Below, one piece after another: positions 53,482 through 62,328 of a stretch of DNA of 64,000 bases. This DNA comes from [Zimmermannella] faecalis ATCC 13722. GTDB taxonomy: Bacteria > Actinomycetota > Actinomycetes > Actinomycetales > Microbacteriaceae. The notes under the pieces were generated by a model. The model was not told the DNA's origin. It was given only the letters and a program-made list of their open reading frames with translations, and did not search any database. Where the stretch lies: assembly GCF_000381765.1 (NCBI RefSeq), contig NZ_KB907074.1, positions 310,001 to 374,000 on the forward strand, given 5' to 3'. Position numbers and translations under genes: made by a program. How positions within the stretch are numbered: the first letter of the stretch is position 1; the number at the start of each line of letters is the position of its first letter.

Positions 53482-54234
53482 CTATTGTGCCAGGAATTCC
53501 TGGGTGACGCCCGTCGCGAGGTCGCATCGGTCGGTCACGACCCCGTCGACCCCGAGCTCGAGCAGTTCGCGCTGTTCCTCGGGGTCATTGATGGTCCACA
53601 CGTGCACCTCGCGCACGTACCGATGCCACCACTCGAGCCGCTCGGGCGTGACGAGGTCGAGTCCGGCCGCTCGCCGGGGAATCTGCACGGCGTCGCTGCG
53701 TCCGAGCGCTCTTGAGATTAACGCCGGCGAGCGAAGCTGCATTCCCGCGACAGCGGCGGAGATGCGTCGGCTGCTCGCGCCCTGCGCCGCGGCCGGTACG
53801 AGCATCCGCAGCTGCCGCGTCGTGGACTCCTGAAACGAGGTGAGGAGCACCCGGTCTTCTGCGCCGAGTTCCCGGACGGCGCGGGCGACCGACCCGGCCG
53901 CAGCGGGCGACTTCACGTCGATATTGAAGCGAGCGTGGGGGAGTGTTGCGAGGGTCTCCTCGACCGAACGGATCGTATGCCCGTCGACCCGCAGCGCTTG
54001 CAGGTCGGTGTAGCGCAACTGATCGATACGAGCAGGCTGTCCGTTCCATCTGGTGAGGTCGGCATCGTGCCAGAGCACGGCCGTGCCGTCGCTCGTGGCG
54101 TGCGCGTCGGTCTCAAGGTGCGTGACGCCGGTTGCGAGGGCGGCCTCGAACGCGGCGATCGTGTTTTCGGGCACGCCGAGTGCGAGTCCGCGATGGGCGA
54201 GGATGCGAGGGGCGGGCGGAGCGAAGTACGTCAC
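53482..54234 (-). CDS. glycerophosphodiester phosphodiesterase
   Basis: 250-residue GDPD-family TIM barrel that cleaves glycerophosphodiesters to glycerol-3-phosphate and an alcohol. The metal- and substrate-binding HRG (LAHRG), the E-x-D-x-H block (LETDAHATSDGTAVLWHD) and the later FNIDVKSP are visible near the start. There is no signal peptide, so it is cytosolic. It converges with rbpA on one side in order and is divergent from the SDR gene. Confidence 0.92.
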   Translation of the reverse strand: MTYFAPPAPRILAHRGLALGVPENTIAAFEAALATGVTHLETDAHATSDGTAVLWHDADLTRWNGQPARIDQLRYTDLQALRVDGHTIRSVEETLATLPHARFNIDVKSPAAAGSVARAVRELGAEDRVLLTSFQESTTRQLRMLVPAAAQGASSRRISAAVAGMQLRSPALISRALGRSDAVQIPRRAAGLDLVTPERLEWWHRYVREVHVWTINDPEEQRELLELGVDGVVTDRCDLATGVTQEFLAQ

Positions 54235-54252
54235 CCGACTAGAATCGCCTGC

Positions 54253-55029
54253 ATGGTTGACTCAACGCTGAATCCGCTCGCGCCCGGATCCCTCACTGAC
54301 AAGCGCGTGCTCGTCACCGGCTCCTCGCGCGGAGTCGGAGCCGACACGATCCGCTACTTTGCCGATGCCGGCGCGAAGGTGGTCGTGAATTACCGCAATA
54401 AGGCCGCTCGTGCCGACAAGCTCGTCGACGAGATCGTCGCTGCGGGTGGTACGGCGATCGCGGTGGGGGCTGACCTCACCGACGACGCGAGCGTCGCCGA
54501 CCTCATGTCGACGGTCGAGGAGGCCTACGGCGGGCTCGACATCCTCGTGCTCAACGCCTCGGGCGGCATGGAAGCGAACATGGGGGAGGACTACGCGCTC
54601 CGCCTGAACCGCGACGCGCAGGTCTCGGTGCTGACGGCCGCGCGCCGCCTCATGGCGCCCGGCGCCCGCGTCGTTTTCGTCACGAGCCATCAGGCCCACT
54701 TCATCCGCACGACCCCGACGATGCCCGAGTACGAGCCGGTGGCACTGTCGAAGCGGGCCGGCGAGGATGCGCTGCTCGAGCTCGTGCCGAGCCTCAGTGA
54801 GGACGGAATCGACTTCGTCGTCGTGTCGGGCGACATGATTGAGGGTACGATCACGGCGACGCTGCTGAACCGCCTTAACCCCGGGGCCATCGCGGCCCGG
54901 CGCGAAGAGGCTGGCAAGCTGTACAATGTCGCGGAGTTCGCTGCCGAGGTTGCCGCCGCCGCGGTCGAGCCGGTGCCGAGCGACAACCTGCGCCTGGTCG
55001 GCGACGTGTCGAGCTTCGGCGTCGAGTAG
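54253..55029 (+). CDS. short-chain dehydrogenase/reductase
   Basis: 258-residue SDR: TGSSRGVGADTIRYF is the NAD(P)-binding loop near residues 21-35 and NYRNKAARAD the cofactor-specificity region. LVLNASGG replaces the usual NNAG motif. VFVTSHQAHFI and the later YEPVALSKRAGEDAL region supply a catalytic Ser and Tyr-x6-Lys-like spacing rather than the canonical Tyr-x3-Lys, so the active site is not fully standard. Substrate is unknown. Start at the ATG at 54253; the longer open frame upstream overlaps the GDPD gene on the other strand. Confidence 0.82.
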   Translation: MVDSTLNPLAPGSLTDKRVLVTGSSRGVGADTIRYFADAGAKVVVNYRNKAARADKLVDEIVAAGGTAIAVGADLTDDASVADLMSTVEEAYGGLDILVLNASGGMEANMGEDYALRLNRDAQVSVLTAARRLMAPGARVVFVTSHQAHFIRTTPTMPEYEPVALSKRAGEDALLELVPSLSEDGIDFVVVSGDMIEGTITATLLNRLNPGAIAARREEAGKLYNVAEFAAEVAAAAVEPVPSDNLRLVGDVSSFGVE

Positions 55030-55047
55030 GTCGCCTCGAGAGTTGGC

Positions 55048-55080
55048 AGAGCGGGCCGGGGGAGCACCTCGGCCCGCTCT
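55048..55080. terminator. hairpin between the converging SDR and SRPBCC genes
   Basis: Perfect 11-base arms (55048-55058 and 55070-55080) around an 11-base loop, between two converging stops. Confidence 0.75.
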
Positions 55081-55082
55081 CG

Positions 55083-55505
55083 CTATTTCGCCAGGTGTGT
55101 ATCGAGTGCGGCGAGCACCTCGCGCCAGCCGTCGCGAATCTCAGTGACCATCACTGCCGAGAGCGCGTCATCGGTTGCCTCCTCGACGAGGCGGAGCCGC
55201 GACTTGTGCTTGAGCTGGCTAAACAGCAGCGTCACGCGGGTGTCGACGTCTCGAGGCTCGGCGTGGGCAGCGATCACCAGCCGTTCGTGCTCGTCGCACT
55301 TGAGGACTTTGCCGGTGAGGGTTCGATCACGCTTCTTTTTTGGACGGGGTGTGCTAAGGTGAATCGAACCGCCTTTGTGCGCGTCGATGTGGCCGCCGTA
55401 GGGCCACCAGCTCGCAAACTCATCGGCATCAACGATTGCTTGCCACACCCGCTCGACGGGCACCGTGAATCGCAGTGAGATATCGACGGCGGATGAGTAC
55501 GACAC
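55083..55505 (-). CDS. SRPBCC-domain protein (AHSA1/START-like)
   Basis: 140-residue protein with the AHSA1-like SRPBCC fold: the opening VDISLRFTVPVERVWQAIVDADEFASWWPYGGHI (shown in part), a GGSIHLSTPRPKKKRDRTLTGKVLKCDEHERLVI core and the closing IRDGWREVLAALDTHL. This fold binds lipids or hydrophobic ligands, and in many small bacterial members the ligand is unknown. No signal peptide. It is followed on the same strand by nothing; a hairpin separates it from the SDR gene. Confidence 0.85.
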   Translation of the reverse strand: MSYSSAVDISLRFTVPVERVWQAIVDADEFASWWPYGGHIDAHKGGSIHLSTPRPKKKRDRTLTGKVLKCDEHERLVIAAHAEPRDVDTRVTLLFSQLKHKSRLRLVEEATDDALSAVMVTEIRDGWREVLAALDTHLAK

Positions 55506-55542
55506 GCGAACTCCTTCGAGACGCTATTGCGGTGAACTGGCA

Positions 55543-55574
55543 CGCGCCCCTGATTCTGTGGAATCAAGGGCGCG
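55543..55574 (-). terminator. hairpin after the small membrane protein gene
   Basis: 14-base arms with one mismatch (55543-55556 and 55561-55574) and a 4-base loop, 21 bases downstream of the stop of the minus-strand gene at 55595. Confidence 0.65.
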
Positions 55575-55594
55575 ATGAGCGAGGACTGTGGTGG

Positions 55595-55837
55595 CTACTT
55601 GCGGCTGTGGCCGACGATCTGCCACGGAATGAAGAACGCGAGGGCGTTGAGCAGCACACCGCCGATAAAGACGAGCATCGAGAGCGTGTCGTTCGGCATC
55701 TGGAACGCGAGTCCGTAGCACCAGAGTCCAGCAATGAATACGAGAATGCTGAAGAAGGCGATGACGTAGTTCACTGCGGTGCTCCCTGGGTCGACGAAAG
55801 CTCGGATTGCGGTAAAAATCGTCGGCATGGCCGACAC
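55595..55837 (-). CDS. small two-span membrane protein
   Basis: 80-residue protein with two hydrophobic helices (about residues 20-42 and 51-70) and short polar ends (MSAMPTIFTAIRAFVDPGS and VGHSRK). No known family is recognised. It stands alone between the SRPBCC and hydrolase genes. Hydrophobicity and a following hairpin support a real gene, but its function is unknown. Confidence 0.65.
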   Translation of the reverse strand: MSAMPTIFTAIRAFVDPGSTAVNYVIAFFSILVFIAGLWCYGLAFQMPNDTLSMLVFIGGVLLNALAFFIPWQIVGHSRK

Positions 55838-56014
55838 GTCAATACTACGCGATCCCGCGAGGCTGCTGTGACGGCGCGCCCCGCTGCTGATATCCGATAA
55901 TGCACATTATGTCATTTACGACCTGACTTGGCAGGGCGGATTCGACGTCGTTGGCGATCCCTCGGCCCACTCCGGCTCCCCTGGCGTCACAATGGCAGGT
56001 ATGACATCCGCAGC

Positions 56015-56977
56015 ATGCCAAAGGTCGCGCCCTTGAACCGCGTCTCGCGAGCAATCCTTGGGCTCTTCGCGGCGCCGCGGGTCAATATGCGCGAGGACTA
56101 TGGCAAGGTGCGACGCCTGCAGCGCCGAATCGCGTCGGTGTGGCGTCCGCGGCTGCGCAATTCGTATCGGCAGACCGCGACGCGTGTCGACGGTCGCCAG
56201 GTGTCGGTGCGAATCTTCCAGCCCGCCGAACGCAACGGCGACGACGTGCTGCTGTTCTTTCACGGCGGCGGCTGGGTTACCGGCGACATCGAGACCTATA
56301 CGCCAACGTGTGCCGCCATGGCTGACCTCACGGGCTGTGTTGTCGCATCGGTGAACTACCGACTCGCGCCCGAGTATCCCTACCCCGCCGGCTTTGACGA
56401 CTGCTATCAAGTTACGCGACAGCTGTTGGATTCACCCGGTCGCGCCGGCATCGACGACGTGCGCAACATCGTGCTCATCGGCGACTCGGCCGGTGCGAAC
56501 CTCGCCGCCGCCGTCTCACTCCGGCTGCGCGACGAGGGCCATCGGGGCGTCGGCCGCCAAATTCTGCTCTACCCCGTGACGCACTGGGATCACGACCCCG
56601 CAACGTCGCCCTTCGACTCGGTGCGCGAGCACGGGACTGGCTATCGCCTCACGAACGCCGAGGTCGACGACTACTTCGATCTCTACGTTCCCGACCCGAA
56701 GCTGCGCCGCTCCCCCTATGTCGCGCCACTCGAAGCCCCCGACCTCTCGCACCAGCCGAAGACCCTCGTGATCACCGCCGAGCGCGACCTACTTTGCGAC
56801 GAGGGCGAGGCGTACGCGCAGGCGCTCGAACAAGCCGGAAACGAAGCACTCGTGCACCGGGTACCCGAGGCGCTCCACGGGTTCATTCAGCTCCCCCGGT
56901 TCGCCCGGCCAATGCGTGACGCGTACGAGGTGATCAACGCGTTTCTCGATGAAGATCGTGGGCAGGCTCAGCCATGA
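56015..56977 (+). CDS. alpha/beta hydrolase of the hormone-sensitive lipase family
   Basis: 320-residue esterase or lipase: HGGGWVTGD (oxyanion hole) at about residue 84, nucleophile GDSAGANLAAA (Ser about 154), and the C-terminal acidic residue and histidine in ITAERDLLCDEGE and ALHGFIQ. No signal peptide is obvious. It overlaps the next gene by 4 bases and forms a three-gene unit with an acyltransferase-like protein and a DUF6320 membrane protein. I use the ATG at 56015. Confidence 0.86.
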   Translation: MPKVAPLNRVSRAILGLFAAPRVNMREDYGKVRRLQRRIASVWRPRLRNSYRQTATRVDGRQVSVRIFQPAERNGDDVLLFFHGGGWVTGDIETYTPTCAAMADLTGCVVASVNYRLAPEYPYPAGFDDCYQVTRQLLDSPGRAGIDDVRNIVLIGDSAGANLAAAVSLRLRDEGHRGVGRQILLYPVTHWDHDPATSPFDSVREHGTGYRLTNAEVDDYFDLYVPDPKLRRSPYVAPLEAPDLSHQPKTLVITAERDLLCDEGEAYAQALEQAGNEALVHRVPEALHGFIQLPRFARPMRDAYEVINAFLDEDRGQAQP

Positions 56978-58416
56978 CGAAACCGCAGCGACCGCCGCGC
57001 GACTGGGTGCGCCTCGACAATGCGTCAAACATCTTCCTCGCCGCGCGCACCGAGGTCGACCCGAAGGTGTTTCGCATGAGCGTCGAGATCGACCACGAGG
57101 TCGATCCGCAGCTCCTCCAGTCGGCCCTCGACGACACGTTCGAACGGTTCCCGCTCTACCACGCGGTTATGCGACGCGGCGTGTTCTGGTACTACCTCGA
57201 AGACAGCGATCTGCGCCCCGTCGTCGAACCGGACACCGAGGTGACCTGCTCCCCCATCTACCGATCGGATCGCCGAAACCTGCTGTTTCGTGTGCGCTAT
57301 CACGGCCGGCGCATCTCGCTCGAGCTGTTTCATGCGCTCTCTGATGGCACCGGCGCCCTGTGGTTCCTCTCCGACCTCGTGACGAACTACCTGCGTGCAC
57401 GTCCGGATGCGCGGCCCGAGACCGCGGGTTTCGACGCGGTTGATGCCGCCTGGCCCGACGACCGAGCCGAGCAGGTGCACGGGCTCATCCCCGACAGCTT
57501 TGGTCACCACTTTGCCCGTCGGCGGCGGGAGTCGCGGGAGGCACCCGGTGACACCGACTTCGATCGTGCCGCGGCGGGCGCCACGGTGGACACTGCGACG
57601 GCGCCCACTTCCGTTCCGCCGCGTGCACGGCATCCCCTGCGCGAAGCGGTCAGGGGTGGCGCCCGCAGCGTGCTGCGCGTGCGCGGCACCCGCACGCCAG
57701 ACAACCGCACGCGCCTCGTCGAACTCACGCTGCCCGCCGCGCAGGCACTTGCGCTCGCGCGCCGCGAACGCGTGTCACTCACGATGTATCTCACGGCCCT
57801 GTTCTTCGAGTCGGTGCGAGCGACGGCGGAGGCAGCGGATACCGCCGACACGCTCGCCGCATCGGTGCCGGTGAATCTGCGGCAGTTCTTCGAGTCGACG
57901 TCGGCGCGCAACTTCTTTGCGACGGTGCGGATCGAGCACACCTATGGCGACGGCGATGACAGTGTTGGCGGCGTCGCCCGCGCGCTCGAGGCGCAGTTTC
58001 GTCCGAAGGCGAGTCGCGAGGCCCTTGAAAGAAAACTGCAGAAGCTCATTCGCGCGGAACGCGCGCCGCTCCTGCGGGTTGTGCCGCGACCGCTAAAGGA
58101 TGCGCTGCTGCGGCTCATCAACCTTGGGAACAACCGCGGCCTCACGGTTGCGGTGTCGAACCTCGGCCGCGTAACGCTGCCCTCCCCCGGAGACGCGCGC
58201 ATCCGGCGCATGTTCTTTCACGTGTCCGCGGTACGCCCGCAGTTCTGCGCGATTAGCCACGGCGAGACACTCACCGTCTCGTTCACGTCACCGTTCGTTG
58301 AGACCGATCACGTGCGCGAATTTGCCCGACACCTCACGCGGGAGGGCGTCTACGTCACCGTCGCGGCGGTGCCCGTCACCGAGCTCGAGGTTGCGGAACT
58401 CGAGGCAGACGTATGA
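56974..58416 (+). CDS. alcohol acetyltransferase-like protein (condensation-domain fold)
   Basis: 480-residue protein related to the alcohol acetyltransferase/condensation superfamily (BAHD, WS/DGAT, PapA). The catalytic H-x3-D motif is HALSDGTG at about residues 113-120, and a second part with SVPVNLRQFF (about 305) and VSNLGRV (near 390) completes the two-lobed fold. It would transfer an acyl group from CoA or a carrier to an alcohol or amine; substrate unknown. It overlaps the hydrolase upstream and the DUF6320 gene downstream by 4 bases each. Confidence 0.82.
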   Translation: MTKPQRPPRDWVRLDNASNIFLAARTEVDPKVFRMSVEIDHEVDPQLLQSALDDTFERFPLYHAVMRRGVFWYYLEDSDLRPVVEPDTEVTCSPIYRSDRRNLLFRVRYHGRRISLELFHALSDGTGALWFLSDLVTNYLRARPDARPETAGFDAVDAAWPDDRAEQVHGLIPDSFGHHFARRRRESREAPGDTDFDRAAAGATVDTATAPTSVPPRARHPLREAVRGGARSVLRVRGTRTPDNRTRLVELTLPAAQALALARRERVSLTMYLTALFFESVRATAEAADTADTLAASVPVNLRQFFESTSARNFFATVRIEHTYGDGDDSVGGVARALEAQFRPKASREALERKLQKLIRAERAPLLRVVPRPLKDALLRLINLGNNRGLTVAVSNLGRVTLPSPGDARIRRMFFHVSAVRPQFCAISHGETLTVSFTSPFVETDHVREFARHLTREGVYVTVAAVPVTELEVAELEADV

Positions 58417-59078
58417 GGCGCTGCGAAGACTGCGGAGTCGACGTCGAGGGGACGTGGCCCGGCTGCCCCCTGTGCGGAGCGCCCATCGCCGGCCCGGCGA
58501 GTGCGAACCCGCTCGCCGTCGTGCCGCTGGAGTTCTCTCGACGGCGCCTGTTCCAGGGCCTGCTACTCGGCTCTCTCGCGGTCATCTTGCTCTCGTTCGC
58601 GGCGCAGCTGCTTTTCCCACACGAGCTCGCGAGCCTCGGCACTACCCGGTCGATCTGGCTCGGGGTCTGCGCGGTCTGGCTCATCGTGCTCACCGCGGTG
58701 CGCAAGCGACGAAACGTCGCAAAGACAACCGTCTACCTCGTCATCATTTCGAGCCTCGTGTGCGTCTACTGGGACTATCTCACCGACTGGCACGCGTGGT
58801 CGCTCACATACACCGTGCCGATCCTCTGCGGTGCCGCCGCCCTGGGCCTACTCAGCACGGTTCGGCTCGCGCGCATCGAGGTCGGCGAACACCTCGTCTA
58901 CAGCGCGATTACGGTGTTGCTCGGGCTCGCGCCGATCCTCTTCGCGGCGCTCGGGTGGACGACGAATCCCGTGCCGTCGGTGATTTGCGGTGCGATCAGC
59001 TGCGCGGTGATTGCACCGATTCAACTGCTGCGTGGCCGGGCGATGCGCCACGAACTCGGCAAGCGCCTCCACCTCTGA
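58413..59078 (+). CDS. DUF6320 zinc-ribbon membrane protein
   Basis: 221-residue protein with an N-terminal zinc ribbon (C4-x2-C7...C18-x2-C21: CEDCGV and CPLCGAP) followed by about six hydrophobic helices, the form seen in DUF6320. Its role is unknown. Genes of this kind are commonly found behind an alcohol acetyltransferase-like gene and an alpha/beta hydrolase, as here, which suggests a membrane-linked lipid or polyketide modification. It ends 12 bases before the converging M50 gene. Confidence 0.82.
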   Translation: MRRCEDCGVDVEGTWPGCPLCGAPIAGPASANPLAVVPLEFSRRRLFQGLLLGSLAVILLSFAAQLLFPHELASLGTTRSIWLGVCAVWLIVLTAVRKRRNVAKTTVYLVIISSLVCVYWDYLTDWHAWSLTYTVPILCGAAALGLLSTVRLARIEVGEHLVYSAITVLLGLAPILFAALGWTTNPVPSVICGAISCAVIAPIQLLRGRAMRHELGKRLHL

Positions 59079-59090
59079 GCCGCGTCGGCG

Positions 59091-59816
59091 CTACGGGCGC
59101 ACGAGCGGCCACACCTCGAGCACGCACAGTGCGGTCGCGGCGAGGCAGACGAGGGCGAATGACGCGTTCCACACGAGCGCCGGTACGCGCGTGAGCTGCG
59201 CGAGCACCGCGGGGTCACTCGTCGAGTTCCGGCTCCCCCACACCGCGCCAAGGTGGCGCCACGCGCCAACCACGAGCACGAGGCCGACCGCGAGGAGGGT
59301 CGCGGCCTGCACGTCGTCGTCGCCCCACCACCACAGGGCTCCGACGGCGCAGATGCTCGCGAGCATGACGAGCAGCGTGAGCCAGGAACGCACACGGACG
59401 AGCGACACGAGCAGCACGCCGAGCATCACCGTGAGCGCCGGTGCCGACCAACCCACTCCGCCGAGCCACACGAGCGCCGCACCGACGATCGCCGGGGCGG
59501 GATACCCGGCCCAGGTCGTGAGCGCACGCTCGGCTCCGCGTGCCGGACCGCTCGTGACCGCGTGCCCCGACATGTCGCCGTTCAGTACGAAGCCCGTGAA
59601 CTTGCGGCCGACGAGCATCCCGACCATGGCATGCCCAAGCTCGTGCACGAGCGTGACCGCGATGCGCAGGATGCGCCACAGCGCCGGTACGCCGACCGCG
59701 GCGGCCGCGGCAACCAGCGCAACGAGGAGCACCGTGCCGTGCAGTTGCGGCGGGGCCTCGGCGGCCACGATGCGGCTCCAGACCTCGGCCAGCCACGAAC
59801 GCATCGAATCATTCAC
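59091..59816 (-). CDS. M50-family membrane metalloprotease
   Basis: 241-residue membrane protein with HELGHAMVGMLVGRKF, the zinc-binding H-E-x2-H, within a hydrophobic helix near residue 57, and several further helices. It looks like a short M50B-type intramembrane protease without a PDZ domain. The GTG at 59816 gives a plausible N-terminus (NDSMRSWLAEV); a longer frame to 59939 overlaps the next gene on the other strand. Substrate is unknown. Confidence 0.85.
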   Translation of the reverse strand: MNDSMRSWLAEVWSRIVAAEAPPQLHGTVLLVALVAAAAAVGVPALWRILRIAVTLVHELGHAMVGMLVGRKFTGFVLNGDMSGHAVTSGPARGAERALTTWAGYPAPAIVGAALVWLGGVGWSAPALTVMLGVLLVSLVRVRSWLTLLVMLASICAVGALWWWGDDDVQAATLLAVGLVLVVGAWRHLGAVWGSRNSTSDPAVLAQLTRVPALVWNASFALVCLAATALCVLEVWPLVRP

Positions 59817-59868
59817 GACGCCCGACGGTAGCGAACGATCCTGCGCACGGCCCGCTATCGTCGGTGAA

Positions 59869-60828
59869 ATGACGGTGCTCATCGATCCGGCCCGCTGGCC
59901 CGCCCACGGCACGACCTGGGCACACCTCGTGTCCGACACCTCTCTTACCGAGCTTCACGCGTTTGCCCGTTCGCAGGGCCTCGCGCGCCGACGCTTTGAC
60001 CTCGACCACTATGATGTGCGCGTCGATGAGGTTTCGCGGCTCGTCGCGGCGGGCGCCGAGCCGGTGACCGGACACGAACTCGCGCGACGACTCGAACAAT
60101 CGGGACTACGAATCCCACAGGCGAAGCGCACGGCGGCGCGGCCCGAGGCGCGCCTCGCCGAATTGCGCGTCTGGTGGGACGAGCTTCGTGAGGCTGGCCG
60201 CCCAGCGGTGGATACGCGTGCGTGGGACGACGCGGGCGAACGGCTCCTCGCGCGGTGGGCGGAACCGCACCGGGGCTACCACAGCGTCGAGCACCTGCAC
60301 GAGGTGCTCCTGCACCTCGACCTCCTGGCGACGTGCGGCGAGCCGCTCCCCCGCGAGGCGCTGCTCGCAGCCTGGTTCCACGACGCGGTGTACGACGGTC
60401 GACCCGGTGAGGACGAGCGGCGCTCGGCCGATCTCGCCCGCGACGAACTCTCGGCGCTCGGGGAACTTCCTGCCGTGACCGATGCCGTGCATCGGCTCAT
60501 CCTGAGCACCGACCCCGGTGTGCCGCCCGACACCGTCCTCGAACCCGGCGACGCCCACGCCGCAGCGATGCTCGGCGACGCGGATCTCGCGATACTGGCG
60601 GCCCCGACGGAGCGGTACGACGAGTACGTTCGAGGCGTGCGACGCGAGTACGCGCACGTCGCCGACGATGCATTCGTCGAGGCCCGACTCGCCGTGTTGC
60701 AAGAACTTCTCGACCGGCGGGAACTTTTCGGTACCTCCGCCGCATCCAAGCTCTGGGATCAGCGTGCTCGCACGAATCTCGCAACAGAAATTCGCCTTCT
60801 TACCGAAAAACGCCCAGCCGGGCGGTGA
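59869..60828 (+). CDS. DUF4031 and HD-domain fusion protein
   Basis: 319-residue protein. The first 90 residues are DUF4031 (TVLIDPARWPAHGTTWAHLVSD, LHAFARSQGLARRRFDLDHYDV). The remainder is an HD-type hydrolase: RGYHSVEHLHEVLLHL, then AWFHDAVYDG with the H-D pair. HD domains are metal-dependent phosphohydrolases, often acting on nucleotides. Both halves in one chain suggest a joint function not evident from either. It starts with an ATG at 59869; the longer open frame upstream is a shadow of the M50 gene. Confidence 0.85.
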   Translation: MTVLIDPARWPAHGTTWAHLVSDTSLTELHAFARSQGLARRRFDLDHYDVRVDEVSRLVAAGAEPVTGHELARRLEQSGLRIPQAKRTAARPEARLAELRVWWDELREAGRPAVDTRAWDDAGERLLARWAEPHRGYHSVEHLHEVLLHLDLLATCGEPLPREALLAAWFHDAVYDGRPGEDERRSADLARDELSALGELPAVTDAVHRLILSTDPGVPPDTVLEPGDAHAAAMLGDADLAILAAPTERYDEYVRGVRREYAHVADDAFVEARLAVLQELLDRRELFGTSAASKLWDQRARTNLATEIRLLTEKRPAGR

Positions 60829-60841
60829 TTGGATTCACTCC

Positions 60842-62296
60842 ATGTCCGAAGAACACACCGGAGCCAACAAATTCGGCGATATGCCGGCCCTCCCACCGAT
60901 CGGCTCCTCGACACCCCCTGCTGCGACACCCCCTGCTGCGACACCCGAGGACCCCCAACCGGAGCACGAATCCTCCGACCGTGAAGGCGCGAACCCGTAC
61001 GAGCGGAACTCCTACGGGCCCGGCTCGTATCAACAGCCCGCGACCGGCTGGTACGGAGTTCCGCCGGCAGGGCAGGCGGCGACGCAGCGCCTCGACGTGA
61101 CCGAGGAGGCAGGGCACGGGCAGCAGTCCGGCCCCGAGCCCGCGGTGCAGTTCCCGGCTCCAGAGACGAGCCACACCGGAACAGTGGCGGCTCGGAAGCC
61201 CAAGAAGCCCCTCGGCACCGGCGCCGTGATCGGGATCGCGGCGGCAACCGCGTTGATCGTCGGCGTCGGCAGCGCGGTCGGCACCTGGGCACTCCTGCCG
61301 AGCGGCGGAGTCTCGGGCGGGTCGACGAACACGGTCATGCAGGCCGATGCGAACGACACGAACTGGACGGCGGTCGCGAGCGAGATCGAGAACTCGGTGG
61401 TCTCCATTCAGGTCGAGACCTCGCAGGGCACGAGCCAGGGCTCCGGCGTGGTCTGGGACAACGAGGGCCACATCGTTACGAACAACCACGTCGTCGAGGG
61501 CGCGGGCGACGGCGGCAGCGTCACGATTACGGTCGGCAACCGGGGCTACGAGGCGACGGTGCTTGGCACCGACCCCGCCACCGATCTCGCCGTCATCAAG
61601 GTCGAAGACGCGACCGATGCGCTCGTGCCGATCACGCTCGGCGACTCCGATGCCCTCGAGGTCGGCGACGGCGTCATGGCAATCGGCTCGCCGCTCGGGC
61701 TCTCGGGCTCCTACACGACGGGCATCGTTTCGGCGCTGAACCGGCCCGTGACCACCGGCGAGGTGAGCGGCAACTCGGTCGTCACGAACGCGATTCAGAC
61801 GTCGGCAGCGCTCAACCCCGGCAACTCGGGCGGCGCGCTCGTCGACGCGACCGGGCAGCTCGTCGGCATCAACTCCTCGATCGCGACGCTCGGGAGCACG
61901 GATGCGTCGGGCGCCTCGGGCAGCATCGGCATCGGCTTCGCGATCCCGGTCGCGCTCGTGCAGAACGTCGCGTCGCAGCTCATTGAATCGGGCACGGTCG
62001 AGCACGCGTGGCTCGGCACAGCGAATGTCGACGGACAGGCGAGCTTCGAGGGCAGCGTGATTCTCGGTGCCGAGGTCAAGGAGATCACGGCCGACGGCCC
62101 GGCCGACGAGGCGGGCATCGAAGAGGGCGACCTCATCGTCGGGGTGAACGGCCAGGACGTCTCGAGCTCGTCGAGCCTCGTCGGCGCGGTGCGGACACTC
62201 ACGGCGGGCGACACCGCGACGCTCACGATCATCCGCGACGGCAAGCAGACTGAGATCGACGTGAAGCTCGGGGTGTCGCCAACGCTGAACGGCTAG
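60842..62296 (+). CDS. HtrA/DegP-like serine protease with PDZ domain
   Basis: 484-residue membrane-anchored protease. A proline-rich cytoplasmic part with a doubled TPPAA (residues 25-34) is followed by one membrane helix at about 125-150. The trypsin-like domain has a His216, Asp248, Ser329 triad (TNNHVV, TDLAV, GNSGG) and a C-terminal PDZ domain from about 380 (EITADGPADEAGIEEGDLIVGVNG). This is the PepD/HtrA form of actinobacterial envelope stress proteases. GATTGG before the ATG is weak as a ribosome site. It is followed by the converging parE. Confidence 0.93.
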   Translation: MSEEHTGANKFGDMPALPPIGSSTPPAATPPAATPEDPQPEHESSDREGANPYERNSYGPGSYQQPATGWYGVPPAGQAATQRLDVTEEAGHGQQSGPEPAVQFPAPETSHTGTVAARKPKKPLGTGAVIGIAAATALIVGVGSAVGTWALLPSGGVSGGSTNTVMQADANDTNWTAVASEIENSVVSIQVETSQGTSQGSGVVWDNEGHIVTNNHVVEGAGDGGSVTITVGNRGYEATVLGTDPATDLAVIKVEDATDALVPITLGDSDALEVGDGVMAIGSPLGLSGSYTTGIVSALNRPVTTGEVSGNSVVTNAIQTSAALNPGNSGGALVDATGQLVGINSSIATLGSTDASGASGSIGIGFAIPVALVQNVASQLIESGTVEHAWLGTANVDGQASFEGSVILGAEVKEITADGPADEAGIEEGDLIVGVNGQDVSSSSSLVGAVRTLTAGDTATLTIIRDGKQTEIDVKLGVSPTLNG

Positions 62297-62328
62297 GCGC
62301 CCGCGGCGAGGCAAGCACCGCGAGGCGC

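Noticed and set aside
60906-60951. Short tandem 15-base repeat inside the protease gene
   Set aside because: Only two copies, encoding TPPAA twice in a proline-rich region; ordinary low-complexity coding.
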